Source of the DNA: Breviolum minutum Mf 1.05b.01
Lineage: Eukaryota; Sar; Dinophyceae; Suessiales; Symbiodiniaceae
Direction of reading: 5' to 3'
DNA length: 64,000 bases
Assembly (NCBI GenBank): GCA_000507305.1
Contig: DF241133.1
Location: forward strand, 1-64,000
Made by a program: the position numbers and the translations under genes. Every line of letters starts with the position of its first letter. The first letter of the stretch is position 1. Below, in pieces: positions 25,201 to 37,700 of the stretch. The notes beneath the pieces are model-generated. The model did no database searches, was not told the DNA's origin, and worked only from the letters and a program-made list of their open reading frames with translations.

Positions 25201-27964
25201 GAAATGATGGAAAACGTATATCGAAATGCAGAAAAATGTAGAACGTCTGTTTTGGCTCCTGAAATGAATCCTTATAGCAATTGAGAATTACGTTGATGTA
25301 CATTCCCTTTTGATGACTTACCTGCATTTTGTATCTTGTATTCTTTTTAAGCATCTCTGGTATCTATTTCTGCAATGCAATGCCAGGTATATTGATGGAG
25401 CTTTGTAGCTTTATATCATATAGTCATATAGATTAAAGTAATCCAAGTCCACAAGCAGGGAGCATAATTCACCAAGAAGGAAAGCGTCAAGTCATATTGA
25501 GAGGATATGGACAATTCAACAAAAACCTGTCCATTACACAATGCCCCTTAAATTGATTTGGAACTTACAGTATATAAAAAACTGTCTAATGTCGAATGCA
25601 AGAAAATGAATGCATTTTTTCATGAGAAAAAACAGCTGCTCATCCTCAACACATCTTGGGGCGTGTGAGCAGCTACATGTCTTGGAGCACCTTTAGTGTC
25701 ACACTGATTGCTCTCAGTGCCAAATGTTACTGCAAGTTATCAATATAAAGCAGCCAACTTATGTCCTGAAAACAAAAGTGGCCGCAGAATCACAAAACAT
25801 CAAAATGTAGGATGAGTTCTCTTGAAAGCAGTGGCTTAAATTTTCATTGACTCGGATGCACTAGATACCAAGTAGATACAGTAAGTCTGAATCACTGAAG
25901 GAAACCTGTCTTGATGTCTCTGACAGTCACTCACATTTTCATCACATTACAAAATCTAAAAGCTAAGTACACTACCATTGTCACTACCCAAGTATTGGGG
26001 CCAATGTTGGGTCATGTCATCCTCCAAAATGCGTTTTTTTTCTCCACCACATGTGAGCCATGGAGCAAAAGGCTCCAAGTGGATTTGCTTCGTCTGGATT
26101 GGGCCTTGGTTGTGCATCACTTAAGTCTGGGTTCCTGAAGTACGTCCTAGACATTTGACATTTTGAACTCAAAAAATGGAGGTTTGAAAGATGATTTTCC
26201 TTTTCAAACAGTGATTTTCAAAGGTTCCCATGTTACTTTTCAGGGGAGTACTCCAAAATGGAGTTTTCACACACTTCTATTAAGTAGGGTTAGTCATGGT
26301 TAGTCTAAGTTATACATTGCTGGTAACCCAACTTATCTAACCACTTATAAAATGGGGTGATCCTCCAAGTAGCAGTTCCCCTATCTTCAGGACTACCTGC
26401 TCCCTTACAGGGAGTTGGGTTGGTGTTGGCACTCTGAGCTGCTGTATTGGAGGCCAGCTGTATAGTGACCAGCTGCAAACAAGCTGTTGCGAAACAATTT
26501 CATAAAATAAGGAGAAACATCGTGATTCAATTGAAAAATGGTACAGGTAAGATAATTTGACCCCGCTCATCCATTTTCAACATCTTAAACAATCCCAACA
26601 TGCCACAAACATGTTGTAAAATCACAATCCAATGACGTGTTTGATACATTTTGCATTGATCATCATCACTGATAATTTTGATATACCGTACCCTGAACCT
26701 TAGCCACCTCTGGAGTAACAATTGGTGACATGACAAAATCAGCTCGAAGGCTATACATGTCGTTTTCAAGGGTATCCACAATGAGGAAAGGCGGATAGCT
26801 ACCGCCTCTGGACCTTTGCAGTGTAAGGTGTTGAACTCCACAGAACCGGTTGACAGTCTCTTGACCATTCGCATTCTACAAGTAGGCTGAATTACCATAT
26901 CTTACTCCAACAACAATGCAATTTCCTAAAGTATACGTCACTTGAGAAGGTTTGCCCTATAACATTTGGTGTGACATCAGGAGCTACAGGCTCTTAAAAA
27001 CAACCAAGCCACATGCTTCTGTAACCACTCGGCGGCCTCTTTCGCTTGAGGCGCCTGCAAAGAGTGATCGAAACACGACACACTTCCAGTCATTCCCATA
27101 GGATCCATGTATGGAATATCTACCTACATTTGGCATGAATCTACGGCAAATGTTGGTGAATATGAAATATTCCATACATGGATCCTATGGCATTGGAAGC
27201 TTTTGCTCATCTAAAACTCCCCGCAAATACAACATCTCGCCCATGAGAAGGCCCGGTGTGCTGTTAGCTGTTAGTTGGAAAACGAAATTTCAAGCACCTC
27301 GGGCAAAATGTGCTTCCTTCAAACTAGAGTTTCCAAAATATAACGAATGAAAGCTCAATAAAAAAACACGGTGAGATCCAACTTGAAGGAAGTCGCTTTC
27401 TTCCAAGAGCCCCTCCTCATGAACTCAAAAAAAGTGCAGGTGGAAAACGAAAGGAAATATACCATATTTAGTGCCAAAGCATCCATGCATGGTATTAAAT
27501 CAACCTACATGTACCATAAAATCCAACGTTCAATCAACATATTTAGGTAAAAATTGCCATATATTAAAGATATCCACAAATAAGATGCAAATATGTAAAT
27601 AGCACCAAACAAAAACACGGACACACACACACGTATATATATATAGATATATGATATATACCTGGATCTTCCAAAGTGTCCTGAATGGATGATAAAGGGT
27701 GACCATACACCATCCCTTGGATCAAAACAGAACCCCTTGGAAGATGCTGGTATATATATATATACATATAGCTTCCATGGGTATTGCGTGCCATTTTTTC
27801 TTTGGAAACTTTTCAACTTTCCAGGTTTTCCAACTGGAGAAGTGTCCCACCTGGCTGCTTCGGGAAGCTTCGAGCATCCAGTCGCCATGGCGACGACGGG
27901 GCGGTCCCGAAACGTGTAGGGAAGGGAAGGGGCCCGTTGCGCGGATGGATCATCCGGGGATAAG
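10166..27964 (-). CDS. Pentatricopeptide-repeat (PPR) protein, 28 chained exons, N-terminus not resolved
   Basis: PPR proteins bind RNA, usually organelle transcripts. Exons, 5' to 3': 27859-27964, 27017-27054, 26814-26875, 26409-26472, 25115-25198, 24081-24148, 23314-23400, 22311-22384, 21429-21523, 21220-21239, 20895-20927, 20187-20259, 18307-18375, 17623-17710, 16779-16841, 16497-16538, 15833-15875, 15420-15475, 14856-14903, 14499-14559, 13721-13761, 13271-13356, 12617-12731, 12085-12177, 11708-11770, 11334-11381, 10395-10450, 10166-10241. All phases agree, giving 616 codons and a TAA. Repeats follow the dinoflagellate PPR style, with a Trp about 12 residues into each motif: FNTAISASDKCHRWPLAMW, ISCSAAVSACEQQGQWQQ, VVCFNGSLHSLERATQWQR. 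Donors: 16 GT, 10 GC, 1 GA; all acceptors AG. The first listed exon starts in mid-codon, so at least one 5' exon is missing (a candidate lies near 28170-28270). The last two exons are the least certain. Confidence 0.85.
13271..13356 (-). CDS. PPR exon with a read-through GTGAGT
   Basis: It encodes VVSCAGAISATEKASKWATA, then VSLLS and the first two bases of a Met codon. An attractive GTGAGT lies inside, but ending there breaks the phase. Using GTGTCC 17 nt later joins cleanly to the exon at 12617-12731 and completes the repeat (...SLLSM then LPGSRLVADVV...). Confidence 0.7.
19301..19400. repeat. Palindromic MITE-like repeat, family C
   Basis: Arms TAGATGGGGTTTTCAACC and GTTGAAACCACCACCTG pair imperfectly. 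It lies in the PPR intron between exons 20187-20259 and 18307-18375. Confidence 0.55.
21220..21239 (-). CDS. 20-nt microexon of the PPR gene
   Basis: CAGCGACACCCGCCAAAATG lies between a TTTTCAG acceptor and a GTGGTT donor. It is the only segment I found that corrects the phase between the exons at 21429-21523 (ends phase 2) and 20895-20927 (needs phase 1). It contributes SDTRQN to the chain. Confidence 0.5.
22161..22276. repeat. Dispersed intronic repeat, family F
   Basis: GGGCCCTGCCTAAACACAAC, AGTGAAGGTCAACAGGGTTCCCTT, then TACAGGGTTTTGGCGACCT. The same blocks recur at 44272-44350 and 48118-48225. No coding capacity. Confidence 0.6.
24921..25019. repeat. Palindromic MITE-like repeat, family B
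   Basis: It holds ATGTATGGTAAATATTTCCC and CATTTACCATAAAAATCACC and ends CCCATGGATCCTATGAG. The arms are more diverged than in other copies. Lies in the PPR intron between exons 25115-25198 and 24081-24148. Confidence 0.55.
27095..27190. repeat. Palindromic MITE-like repeat, family B
   Basis: CCCATAGGATCCATGTATGG and CCATACATGGATCCTATGG form a near-perfect hairpin, with TACCTACATTTGG and GGCAAATGTTGGTGAA inside. It lies 41 nt upstream of the PPR exon 27017-27054, within the intron. Confidence 0.8.
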
Positions 27965-28705
27965 CTTGGCAAATCACGGATTTTTTGAAGCAAACAACAC
28001 AAAAAAGCAATGACGTTTTATACAACACGTCAGCCATTGTTAAAACATTTGAAACCTTTAGGTATTGGGGTCAGAAATTCGACATGTTTGGTACAATCAT
28101 TGAATCCACAGGCTATTTCAATCATGGCTATGAAAAGTTAACATCTTACACAACGCTGGTCCTTGGGTCAGTGAAAGTTAAGATTCTTCGCTGGGAGAGT
28201 AAGGAGTATGGGTTGTGGTCTCAGGGTTTTGCCGGAGAAACATCCTGGCTAAGGCACCTTGAAACAGTGTAGCGGGAAGGCTTCTAGTCTCACGATTTTG
28301 AATATATCTACTTCAAATATACAGTACATATATAGTGTTTCATACTGCATCACTATTCATTCTGAAATTTTCGTATATTAGAAAATAATTCTATTGTATA
28401 CTTGTAACTATCCTTGCACAGTTAAGACTTGCATTTTTGGTAATTACATCCTTTGATTGACTTCATCCGCTTCGAGCCAAAGCAATGTGTTGAAAATGCA
28501 TCCTGTCAAATCCCGTGAATCGAAGGTGTTTCACACCACCTTGGCCAAACAGATATGTAACTGTATTAATTGCAAATAAACTTATATATATATATATGTT
28601 GGAATAAATTCTGCAGCATTCACAGAATAAATCAGAATAATATGGAGAATAAATCTTGATAAATCTCTCAAACCTGCGCGATGACGCTAGTGGAAATTGT
28701 CCGTA
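27965..28705. other. Gap between the PPR and ankyrin genes
   Basis: The missing first exon of the PPR gene should lie here or be buried further right. One candidate on the minus strand near 28170-28270 contains ATG followed by FLRQNPETTTHTPYSPSEE, but its splice phase was not resolved. The rest is AT-rich with TATA microsatellite near 28580. Confidence 0.35.
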
Positions 28706-31700
28706 CTAAACTAACCACTTTTCACGACCCCTTTGGGCTGACGCGGGCTCAACACTCACTGAAGCGTTCTCCTCTTGTTCAGTTCTTTAAGCCTTTTGGA
28801 TATCCACCTCTCATCTCCCGCATTTTTCCCTAGCAACCAATAGCCAACCCTCCCTTAGCAGCTAATCCTCAACCAATTGCAATGACAACATCCTTGCCAG
28901 TTTAGCCATCATCCAAACTTGGGTCTCACATCATTCATATGTATCCGATACTATCTATGTGGTCATTGGTTGTCCAAGAAAATCACCTGGTGGGATAAAC
29001 ATGCCTAGAAATGTGACCCGAGCATTGCAAAAAAAACACATGGAGCTAAATCGAATAGTTAAGAGTTAGTGAACCACCACATTGCGTCAAGTCTCCGCTC
29101 CAAAGTGTTCATTGGATAATTGTATGTATATATGTATGGATGTGCATATATGCAAATAAAACCTGCACATGTTGTATATCTATACTATGCCTTTGCATGG
29201 AAGTATTCTCTGGAAAAAAAACTGGTGTAGGATTCCTAGCCCCCAAAAACATCGTCAACAAGTCGTCACCCCAACGGCCTCGTTGTTGAGCTCAAAAAGA
29301 GCCTTCCGAGGCACCTGAGTCTTTTTGGGACGAAACCAAAGGATCACAATGGCAGGTGTGTTCATAAAGATTGTTGTTGTTGTTGCTGTTGTTGATATTG
29401 GGAGTCAAAACCAACATGTATAATATCATACTGTAAAAGTTTGATTCAAGTGTTTCTATGGAAAAAACAGATTAACAGAACAATAAACATGCATTATTAT
29501 AATAACACACTATAAAGATATATCATTTATAATATATCGAAATATATCATATATAAATATATATAATAATATGTATATATATATATATTATAAGTGTGAC
29601 GTTGTACTTTGGTGTCTAGTGATACGTTTTCGGAAACTCCGAAACTCGACTTTTGGAAAACCCTCAATTTCTTCAATCACAGGACCGTTGCATCATTTGA
29701 TGCAAAGATTTTTCAATAAACCACGACTGATGCTGTGGTGAAAATGAAAAAAAACTTGAAACCACCCCCTAGTTGTGTGCTGTCGCATTCTTGGGACTCA
29801 CACCGTCGCATCACGCTGCACCTCAGTCTTTTTTGGGATCACTGATGCTTTTTGAAAAGGGACGGATCTCATCCAAGAAATGGATGCGATGCATCCGATG
29901 CGGAGGTGTAAATCCTTGCACCAGTCACTAGTCGTGTCTCAAGTCCTCAGCTTCCTCCTTTTTTTTAGAAAAAAGAGACATGTCATATTTGACAGCCATG
30001 CGCAGTCAGAGCAACACCCAAAATCATGCTAACCATAAGACATCAACCATCAACAACCCATGGGCTGTCAACCACCAACCTCCCAGTTTTACTAAATCAG
30101 TCATTTAGGACGCAGCCTGCACTTCCAATCCACTGGGCCGGTGGCGGGCGTTTCAATGCAACCAAGGTACCAAGAGTTTCACCACTGGAACATGACAACG
30201 TTGTATCGCCTGAGCGGGAAATTATTGGGGCATGAAGAAATGTGATTCCGTCTTTTTTGCGGCTTAAATACATATTATGTATGCAAATGTTCAAAAAACA
30301 TATTTATGATTATTTATGTGTAATTAAACATATTGAATCCAGGACTAGATTGATAGGAACAACATCTTTTTTTTTGGCCACCCTTTGCATGGATTGCATC
30401 GGCTGTATCAGACATTTGCACTTCATCCATCCGCAATCAGAAAAAAGGCTCGCGACAAGTGGATGCCATTGCCTACACACATAGACTTACAGTACATTAC
30501 TTCTAATAGCAATACAATCATAGATATACATACGCGACAAATGTATCTATGAGGATTCAACCATTCATCAAAGTGCTAGCCATTATCATTCACAAATTCA
30601 AATTCACTCGTACCACCCTCCACCCTCATATGTGCTTGATAATGGTTATATGAAACCCCACCATTCGGTTGATGACAATCCCCTACGACAGGGAAACAAT
30701 GGGAGTTTAGATCCCAGCACATTTCAACATGTCACTTAAACGGGTTGGCCCAGTGGCATCACGTAAAGGTGATGAACCGCCATCAAGCTGCAAACGCCTG
30801 GTATCCTGGAAGCGAGTCACCGAACCCGACGTGGCCTATGTAACCCTTCAAGACAAGAAAATGAAGGTAAAAAACCCTGTCTGGCGACGCAAACACCATA
30901 AAAAACAATATGACTTTTGAGCACAAAATGCACAAACCAATTAGTTGTGACATGTCTTGAAGAACATCCAACCAAATTGATTGGTCATTGATGGTCATTG
31001 TTTTTTGCTGTTAAAATCCAACATATTTTCACAGGGGATCCCATCTCAGTGCAAGAACACCCAACACATCATCAATGAATGATGTGAACCTAGGCACCTC
31101 TTGAGAGTCGTCGTGAAAAAACCCGTTGGTTCGTAACTGGTGTGAAGGTATGAGGTAGACGTCCATTAGCGTCGAAGAGTCTATAAGGACTACCCCTCTG
31201 GTAAACTAAGATAGCAATGGAATATCTCCATTATAAGTAGGAAATATTATATCTTCAATCCCCATATTCCATTATATACTATGTTTTATAGCCTACCAGA
31301 ATGTATACAACCCGTCCTTTTTAGCAAACCATTGTATGGTTTGGGTATGGCCCCCTCCCAGTAACAGTGAGCACCAGGATTATTACATTTTTACCAAGGA
31401 ATCCCTATCAACCTTCAGTTGTGACTGTTACTGGGAGGGGGCTGGACCTGATGATATGCATTTCTCAACCAAAATTCCTTCAAACCTCTGGTCTCATTGT
31501 TGCCCCGTCTGCTGGGCGTCCCACGTATTGGGCTCCAGTTTCAATCAAGACCTGCGAAGTGAGATGAATCGATTCATGTTTGGGAAGTACGGTTGCACAA
31601 TTTCTGGAGGCGTGGATACCACTCGGTTGATGTTCTGCACCATTCACCAGTTCATAATATATGAAACACTATGACCCGGCAAATTGATGTAAATTGCAGG

Positions 31701-34700
31701 ATTTTCAATGATATTCACTATATGAATAATAATTGGTGCAGGATTTCTATCATCAATACCATCACTCACAGCAAAGGTTAAGTGGAAAATTGAGAAAAAC
31801 AAGGTTGACATCGTGACATCGAGTGTAGACTCCCGAACCAAGTGTCAAGTCGACATATGTGACACACGATTGTCACAAGAACCCATGTGAATTTGTCAGC
31901 AAACCACCAAACAAAAACCACTCATCGCACTAATCAAATTCTTGTGATGATTCATCATTTGCATCCAGCACAAAAAAATATATATATATATATACATATA
32001 TAATATAAGTAACATCCTTCACCCATCTCCCAGGAAAATCATCCTTCAAAAAAAACATCCCCTTAACGGTTTTACCGAGGTCTTCCGGGAATCGTCGCCT
32101 CCACCACTTGGTCGTGTCCCATGCGGGAGGCCACATGTAAGGGTGTCAGGAGTTGTTGGGGTCGATCCTGGAGCCATAACCATGCCATGAAAGACACCGT
32201 TCCGAAAGGATGATGGCCTTTTTGGGGTTGTTTCTCTGTAACATTGGAAATTATTTCAAGTACAGATTGGTATTTGATGATCAGATTTATGACTGATGAA
32301 TCAGTCATATTTTTGAAAGTTTTTACTGCTTTATAGCCTCTATTAAATACAAATCCATCGTAGTTTATTCATTTCTATTCACGTTCTTTTCTAACATCGA
32401 GTCCCACTATCATTCTCCCACACCGTCAGTTAACGTCCAATGAGTCCAATGGTTAATGGTTAAATCCTTCAAAAGCAGAAACATCAACTCCAATGATGGT
32501 CAGGAAAGGGGTTTGGAGGCGAATTGGGAGGCATGCTCACAGGTATGTTCCAATTAGGGCTGAGAGAATCGGAATCTGATTCCAAGAAAACCAAACGTCT
32601 CGCGTCTGAGAAGTCTGAGAAGGGACATTGTCTGGTCTATGGCGCTGGGTTTTATCCCAATGATACTCAAATCGGGCAAAATGCAAAGGAAGCCAGACAC
32701 AAACTCAGCAAAAACGATGATAGAATGATCAAACAAAGAGTTTGTTCCAAAATATAAAGTGTGTTGAGGAACACGATGCTTGATTCTGGTATCTTGCATC
32801 ATCTTGCATCTATATATCATCTATATATATAGATATATATCTAAATGAGACATAATATATCTATGCTATGTATGATAGTATTAGGATATATGTGAGACCT
32901 TCATTTTTCACAAATGTTCAGCCTGGCATTGGCCTGCCTAACTTCACCTTTTAAAAACGGCTGCCTGCCAAGGAGAGGGTGTCTCAATATCATAGGCAGC
33001 ACTACGATCTAGTAGCAAAGAGACCTGAGAGCAGCCATCAAATACTGAAAAAAAAGCTGAAAGAGGGGGAATCCTCTAAGGAACTAACACATCCCACCTT
33101 GAGAAAAGGAACTCATCTTTTAAATTGACTTTTCAAGGGATATGTTAGTTCCCCGGAGGGTAGTACTGTGGATTGTCCCCCCCACAGGCTTTGTAGGGAT
33201 ACGATCCAAAGTAACACTGTTGATGGGAAAATATACTGCACCAATTGAGCTATAGGATGCAATAGGCACTTTATCCCACTATTTTCGACAGATTTTATGC
33301 ATCTCATTTAATTCGCCACGTTTTTAAGAAGAACCATCAACAGGAGGAGGTGATTTCTGTGTCAATCTTCAAGGGATTTTCTATTTAGGCAACTCAACAA
33401 CATGTCCATAGTGGACTAAAACGATCTATTTGAAACAATTGGTGAATCATGTTGCTTCACCAAGCTGGAACACCTCAACAAAATCATTGGCAACAGGTGA
33501 CATGTCACAACTTACAGCTTACAACAATAGTTTTTCATTAAAAAACATCCCGGTTCATCGAAAAAAACACACAAACATCACATGTGTTTTTTTCAAGGCA
33601 CCGGGACCCCGTAACCTGTTTTTCTACACTTTGGCCTGGAAACCTGTGAAGAAAATGATGCTCATCAAATGATTGAGGTGAAAATGACATGAAAGAATCA
33701 TTCCCATACCATCCCATGTATCGTATATTTACCTACATTTGGTTGATTTCTATGGTAAATGTGGGTAAATATGCCGTCCATGGACGGTATGGGATTTGTT
33801 GTAAACAAAACAAGACAAAATGAGTCGATTTGTTGTAGTTAAACATGCGTCTTCCAGTCAGTGTAGTATTTCACCATGGGTGTTGACTCTCAAGGAATGA
33901 GAGAAACAGCAGGTTACTTGTTGATCTTCCGTAACGGTGGATGGTCTCCAGCATCAGGAGATCAGTAAATTGAGGGGTCCCAACATCAACTTGTAACTAT
34001 TTAAACATATTAAACATAAAAAAAATAAAATAAATAAACAACTAGTAAACTTTAAAAAAACCTAGGAATTTGTGGGACACCATTTCTGCAGACTCTGGCT
34101 TTATCATGCTTTATCATGCTTTGTGCATTTCACTTAAGTCTTTTCAAAGCTGCCTCTCAGAGGGAGGGAAAGGAACTGGAGATCACTTTGAAGTCAAAAT
34201 GTTTTTTTTCCATTGAGGCCGGGGAAAATCTCGCCATACTTCGAGTCAGATTCATGATTGACATATCGAGTCTCATGTGTTTCATATTCTCAATGGAGTT
34301 TCCTGGTTCCCTTAATAGGTGGTAGGTACCACATAATCACCCAAGTGGTATATACTGCCAATTGGGGGATTATATGGTACCTACCACCTTTTAAGGGAAC
34401 CAGAAACAAACATTGATATTCTCATCACATTCTCAAAGTACAAGAGCTATCACATAGTTTTTTTTATCATCCGGGATGCCTAAAAATCCTAAAGTTTCGT
34501 TGGATCCTTTCATCGTTCCAATGTGATGCCATGTCACAATGGTGCTGAAGCCGTTGAAGGCCGCCTGAAGGACAGATATATTTTGCATGTGATCAATTTG
34601 CCCATATAATTCCCTAAAGATAAAATTGGGCCAGGGCGTTTCGAAGAGACATTCCGTTACTTTACCACCACCATTGCTCCATATTTGGGCAAATTTCCAC

Positions 34701-37700
34701 GCCACCCCAGCAAAAAAGGCGAGGTGATAAGGTCAATTTTGAAGGTCCAGGTTGATCCATCTGATGCCCCAAAAAACCACAGCAAAACAGCAACGCCAAC
34801 GCAAAAAACACGGCAAAGTTACATCAATTTCATGGCACATCTTTGGGAAATCTGGTTTCAAAGCCTTCATTTCTAGCACTAATATGGCTACACTTCATGC
34901 AATCTCCATGTTTTAGTTCAAATATTCGATCTGCATGAAGTAGATTGACAGACCCTTTCCTCCCTCATGTTGTGAAAACAAACCTCCTACGTCTCTTAGG
35001 CTTTTCACGCCACCTTGACCCTAAGCACCCTCCACAGAAAAACTCGTAAAAACCTGACCTGCCAAAGAGCAGTTGCTCCTTGAGCTTCACCAAAGGTGCT
35101 ACCGGAACGTGGATCTGCAGTGTGATCCAATAAGTACCTGACTTACCATCGTTGAAAAACCACCCCAAAAACCGGGAAAAAAAGGGGGCCGATTCTTGAA
35201 GTTGTTGGGACCTCTCCCGGAGATTCTTTGGCGTCATCTTTTTGTCGTCCCATTTATAAATTGCTGGCAAGTGGGGAAGATTGCTTGGGTGAAAAAGATG
35301 GTAAAAACACGTCTCACACACACATCCAAAAGAAAAAAACAGGAATGTCGAACATTAAAAAAAATAAACTTTCGAGCTGCTACCAAAACCTAAATCAATG
35401 TATATCAATCACAACCATCCTGAAACTTTCCTGAACTTTCTGCCACTTTCGTCCAACTCTTTCTTCAAGCAACCACCGGAGCTTTCCTCCCCCGTGAAGC
35501 CCCCAAATCCCAAGGGCTACTTGACAGCATCCAAACTGCCACTGCAAATGGCATCATGAATGACTGGACCAGACCAAAGGAGCCCTGGCAAAGCAGCTAG
35601 GAATCCCTACGGCGTTTGAAACAAACATATCTGTTTGGTAAGAGGGGACCCGACTTCGAAACAGGGTTGCCATTGGTATGCAGGATCCACACCCAAATGC
35701 CCAATTCCAGGGGGCCCAGCTAAGCCCAGGATTCAGTGCTTGGAGGCTTGGTGTCTCTGATGTTTCATCCTATCCCAGGGAAACAAACAACACCTACCTA
35801 TGAAAGGGATGGTCACTTTGAGGACCCTGCGGAGTACATCGTACATCGCCAACCTTCACCACCAACTGTGACCTATGATTGAAACATATCGAAGCTGCCT
35901 GTCCTTTAAACATTCTAAACACTACCTGGAACCCTGCTATGACACTTCTTGGGGATATAGTTTTACCAAAAAACCCTGAGAATTTACAGTAGATGATTCA
36001 AAATTCAAAGCCACAAAACACATGACAAATGGCTTCCAGAATTGGAGGAAGATCCAGATACCATATCGGAATGGAACAAGTGCCTGGGTGCATGTGCTAA
36101 TCTGCTGCAACAGCTGTGTAGCCATCCTTCAGGAAATCATAAATATCTCATATCCTGTTCGAATAGTGAATAGTCCCTGAAAAGATACTACTATGCCACC
36201 CCTCCCCAACCAAGAAAACTGATAATACTACATCACTGCCACTGCATCAATACATTTCTTCCACCATGTTCGAATAGTCCAAGGCACGACTGCTTCCAGC
36301 ATAGAAACTGGTACAAATCTCGAAGCCCTGAGATCCAAGGTGATGCTGGCAGGAACGGCAATACTCAGTTACCAGAAGGGTGTTTTTGAAACAAATTGTA
36401 TGTATAGGCTGTTGTTTGAAACACAGGAATGGAAGATAAAGTGCATATCAGTATAGAATCACGTAATTGGTGGCCATGTTGGTGATAAAGATATGAAATG
36501 ACATAAAGTTGGGCTGGCAAGTTCAGATTTGTCAATAATCCATGTCCATCATTCCTGAGCAAAAAGAACATGCCTCTATACTCTCATATCCTCGAATCTC
36601 AATCAAACTCCACGGATGTTGTTGCATCGCTGCATCGCTCATATTCTTTTTGTATGGGCGCGTCATGCAACTTCAAAAAAAACAAACCTCCGTCCGTCTC
36701 TGCGGAAGGTCCCCAACAACAAAAAAAACAACCAATCCTCTTTGTTGGACAACTCAAAGGTTAAACACCAACCTGATATCAGCTGGAACCAACCCAACCG
36801 AGGCCCCCAACGATGCCACACTCCACTAGTACCTATTAGGTCAGGTTGGTTCCCAAAGTTGATGATGGATTCATCTTCCACTGATGGGGGCCAAACTCGC
36901 TGCTAGTTTCAGGGAGGAAACCAAGGCTTTTTTTAGAGAAGTTCCGTGAGATCAGAATGACCTGAGAAAGTCTAAGGTCAGTAATTCCATACTAAACACT
37001 ACTTGGATGGTTTGGAGACTCCTACGGTCCCCACCACCCGGGTGACTACACCTCAAGAATCTTTGATATGGAATCCAACACTTGGATTCCGGGAGCCGGA
37101 AAATCCTGAGAATCCTTTAGAGGGAAGTCTTAAAAATCACACCAAAGAAGTGAACCAAGGAAGAAAAATACGGTAAACAGAAGGGTCACCCATCCATCCC
37201 AAACGATTTTGTTGCTTCTACCACTTCAATGAGGTCATATTTGTTTACAAGTATCATATATCCACCCGGCACGCTGAAAAATCGAGCGCGGGTTTTGATT
37301 CTCCTAGTCAATGATCTCCATCTCAACCTAACCACCGATCTCCAACGTCCTTCACTCATCATCCAAACCCACCAACAACGGCACTTCTAAAAGATCTACC
37401 ACGTGGTGACCACCCAAACGTACAGCTGCAGCCATCAAACCACCAGTGATTTCTTTGGCACTAGCCTCGGTTTTTAAATGGTGAGGGCAACCAGGTGGGA
37501 TATGCCTAAAAATTGGGTGATTCGACCATGAACCATGAACCATGAACCAACCAATTAGCTGACTTAGTTTGTGTTCTCTCCCTGGGGAAATACAAAAGTT
37601 TATACAAGAAGCTCAGATTGACGTGACATCTTTGTTGCTTGGGTACCTGGTGATTTTGATCAGGAATCAATGATGATGCAGTAGTTGACGAAAAAGAATC

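Noticed and set aside
27985..28272. Plus-strand open frame of 95 codons
   Set aside because: No motif, no splice support, and every recognisable gene in the window is on the other strand.
34965..35321. Minus-strand 118-codon open frame
   Set aside because: Only the part at 35059-35137 is coding, and in a different frame, as an ankyrin exon; the rest is intron.
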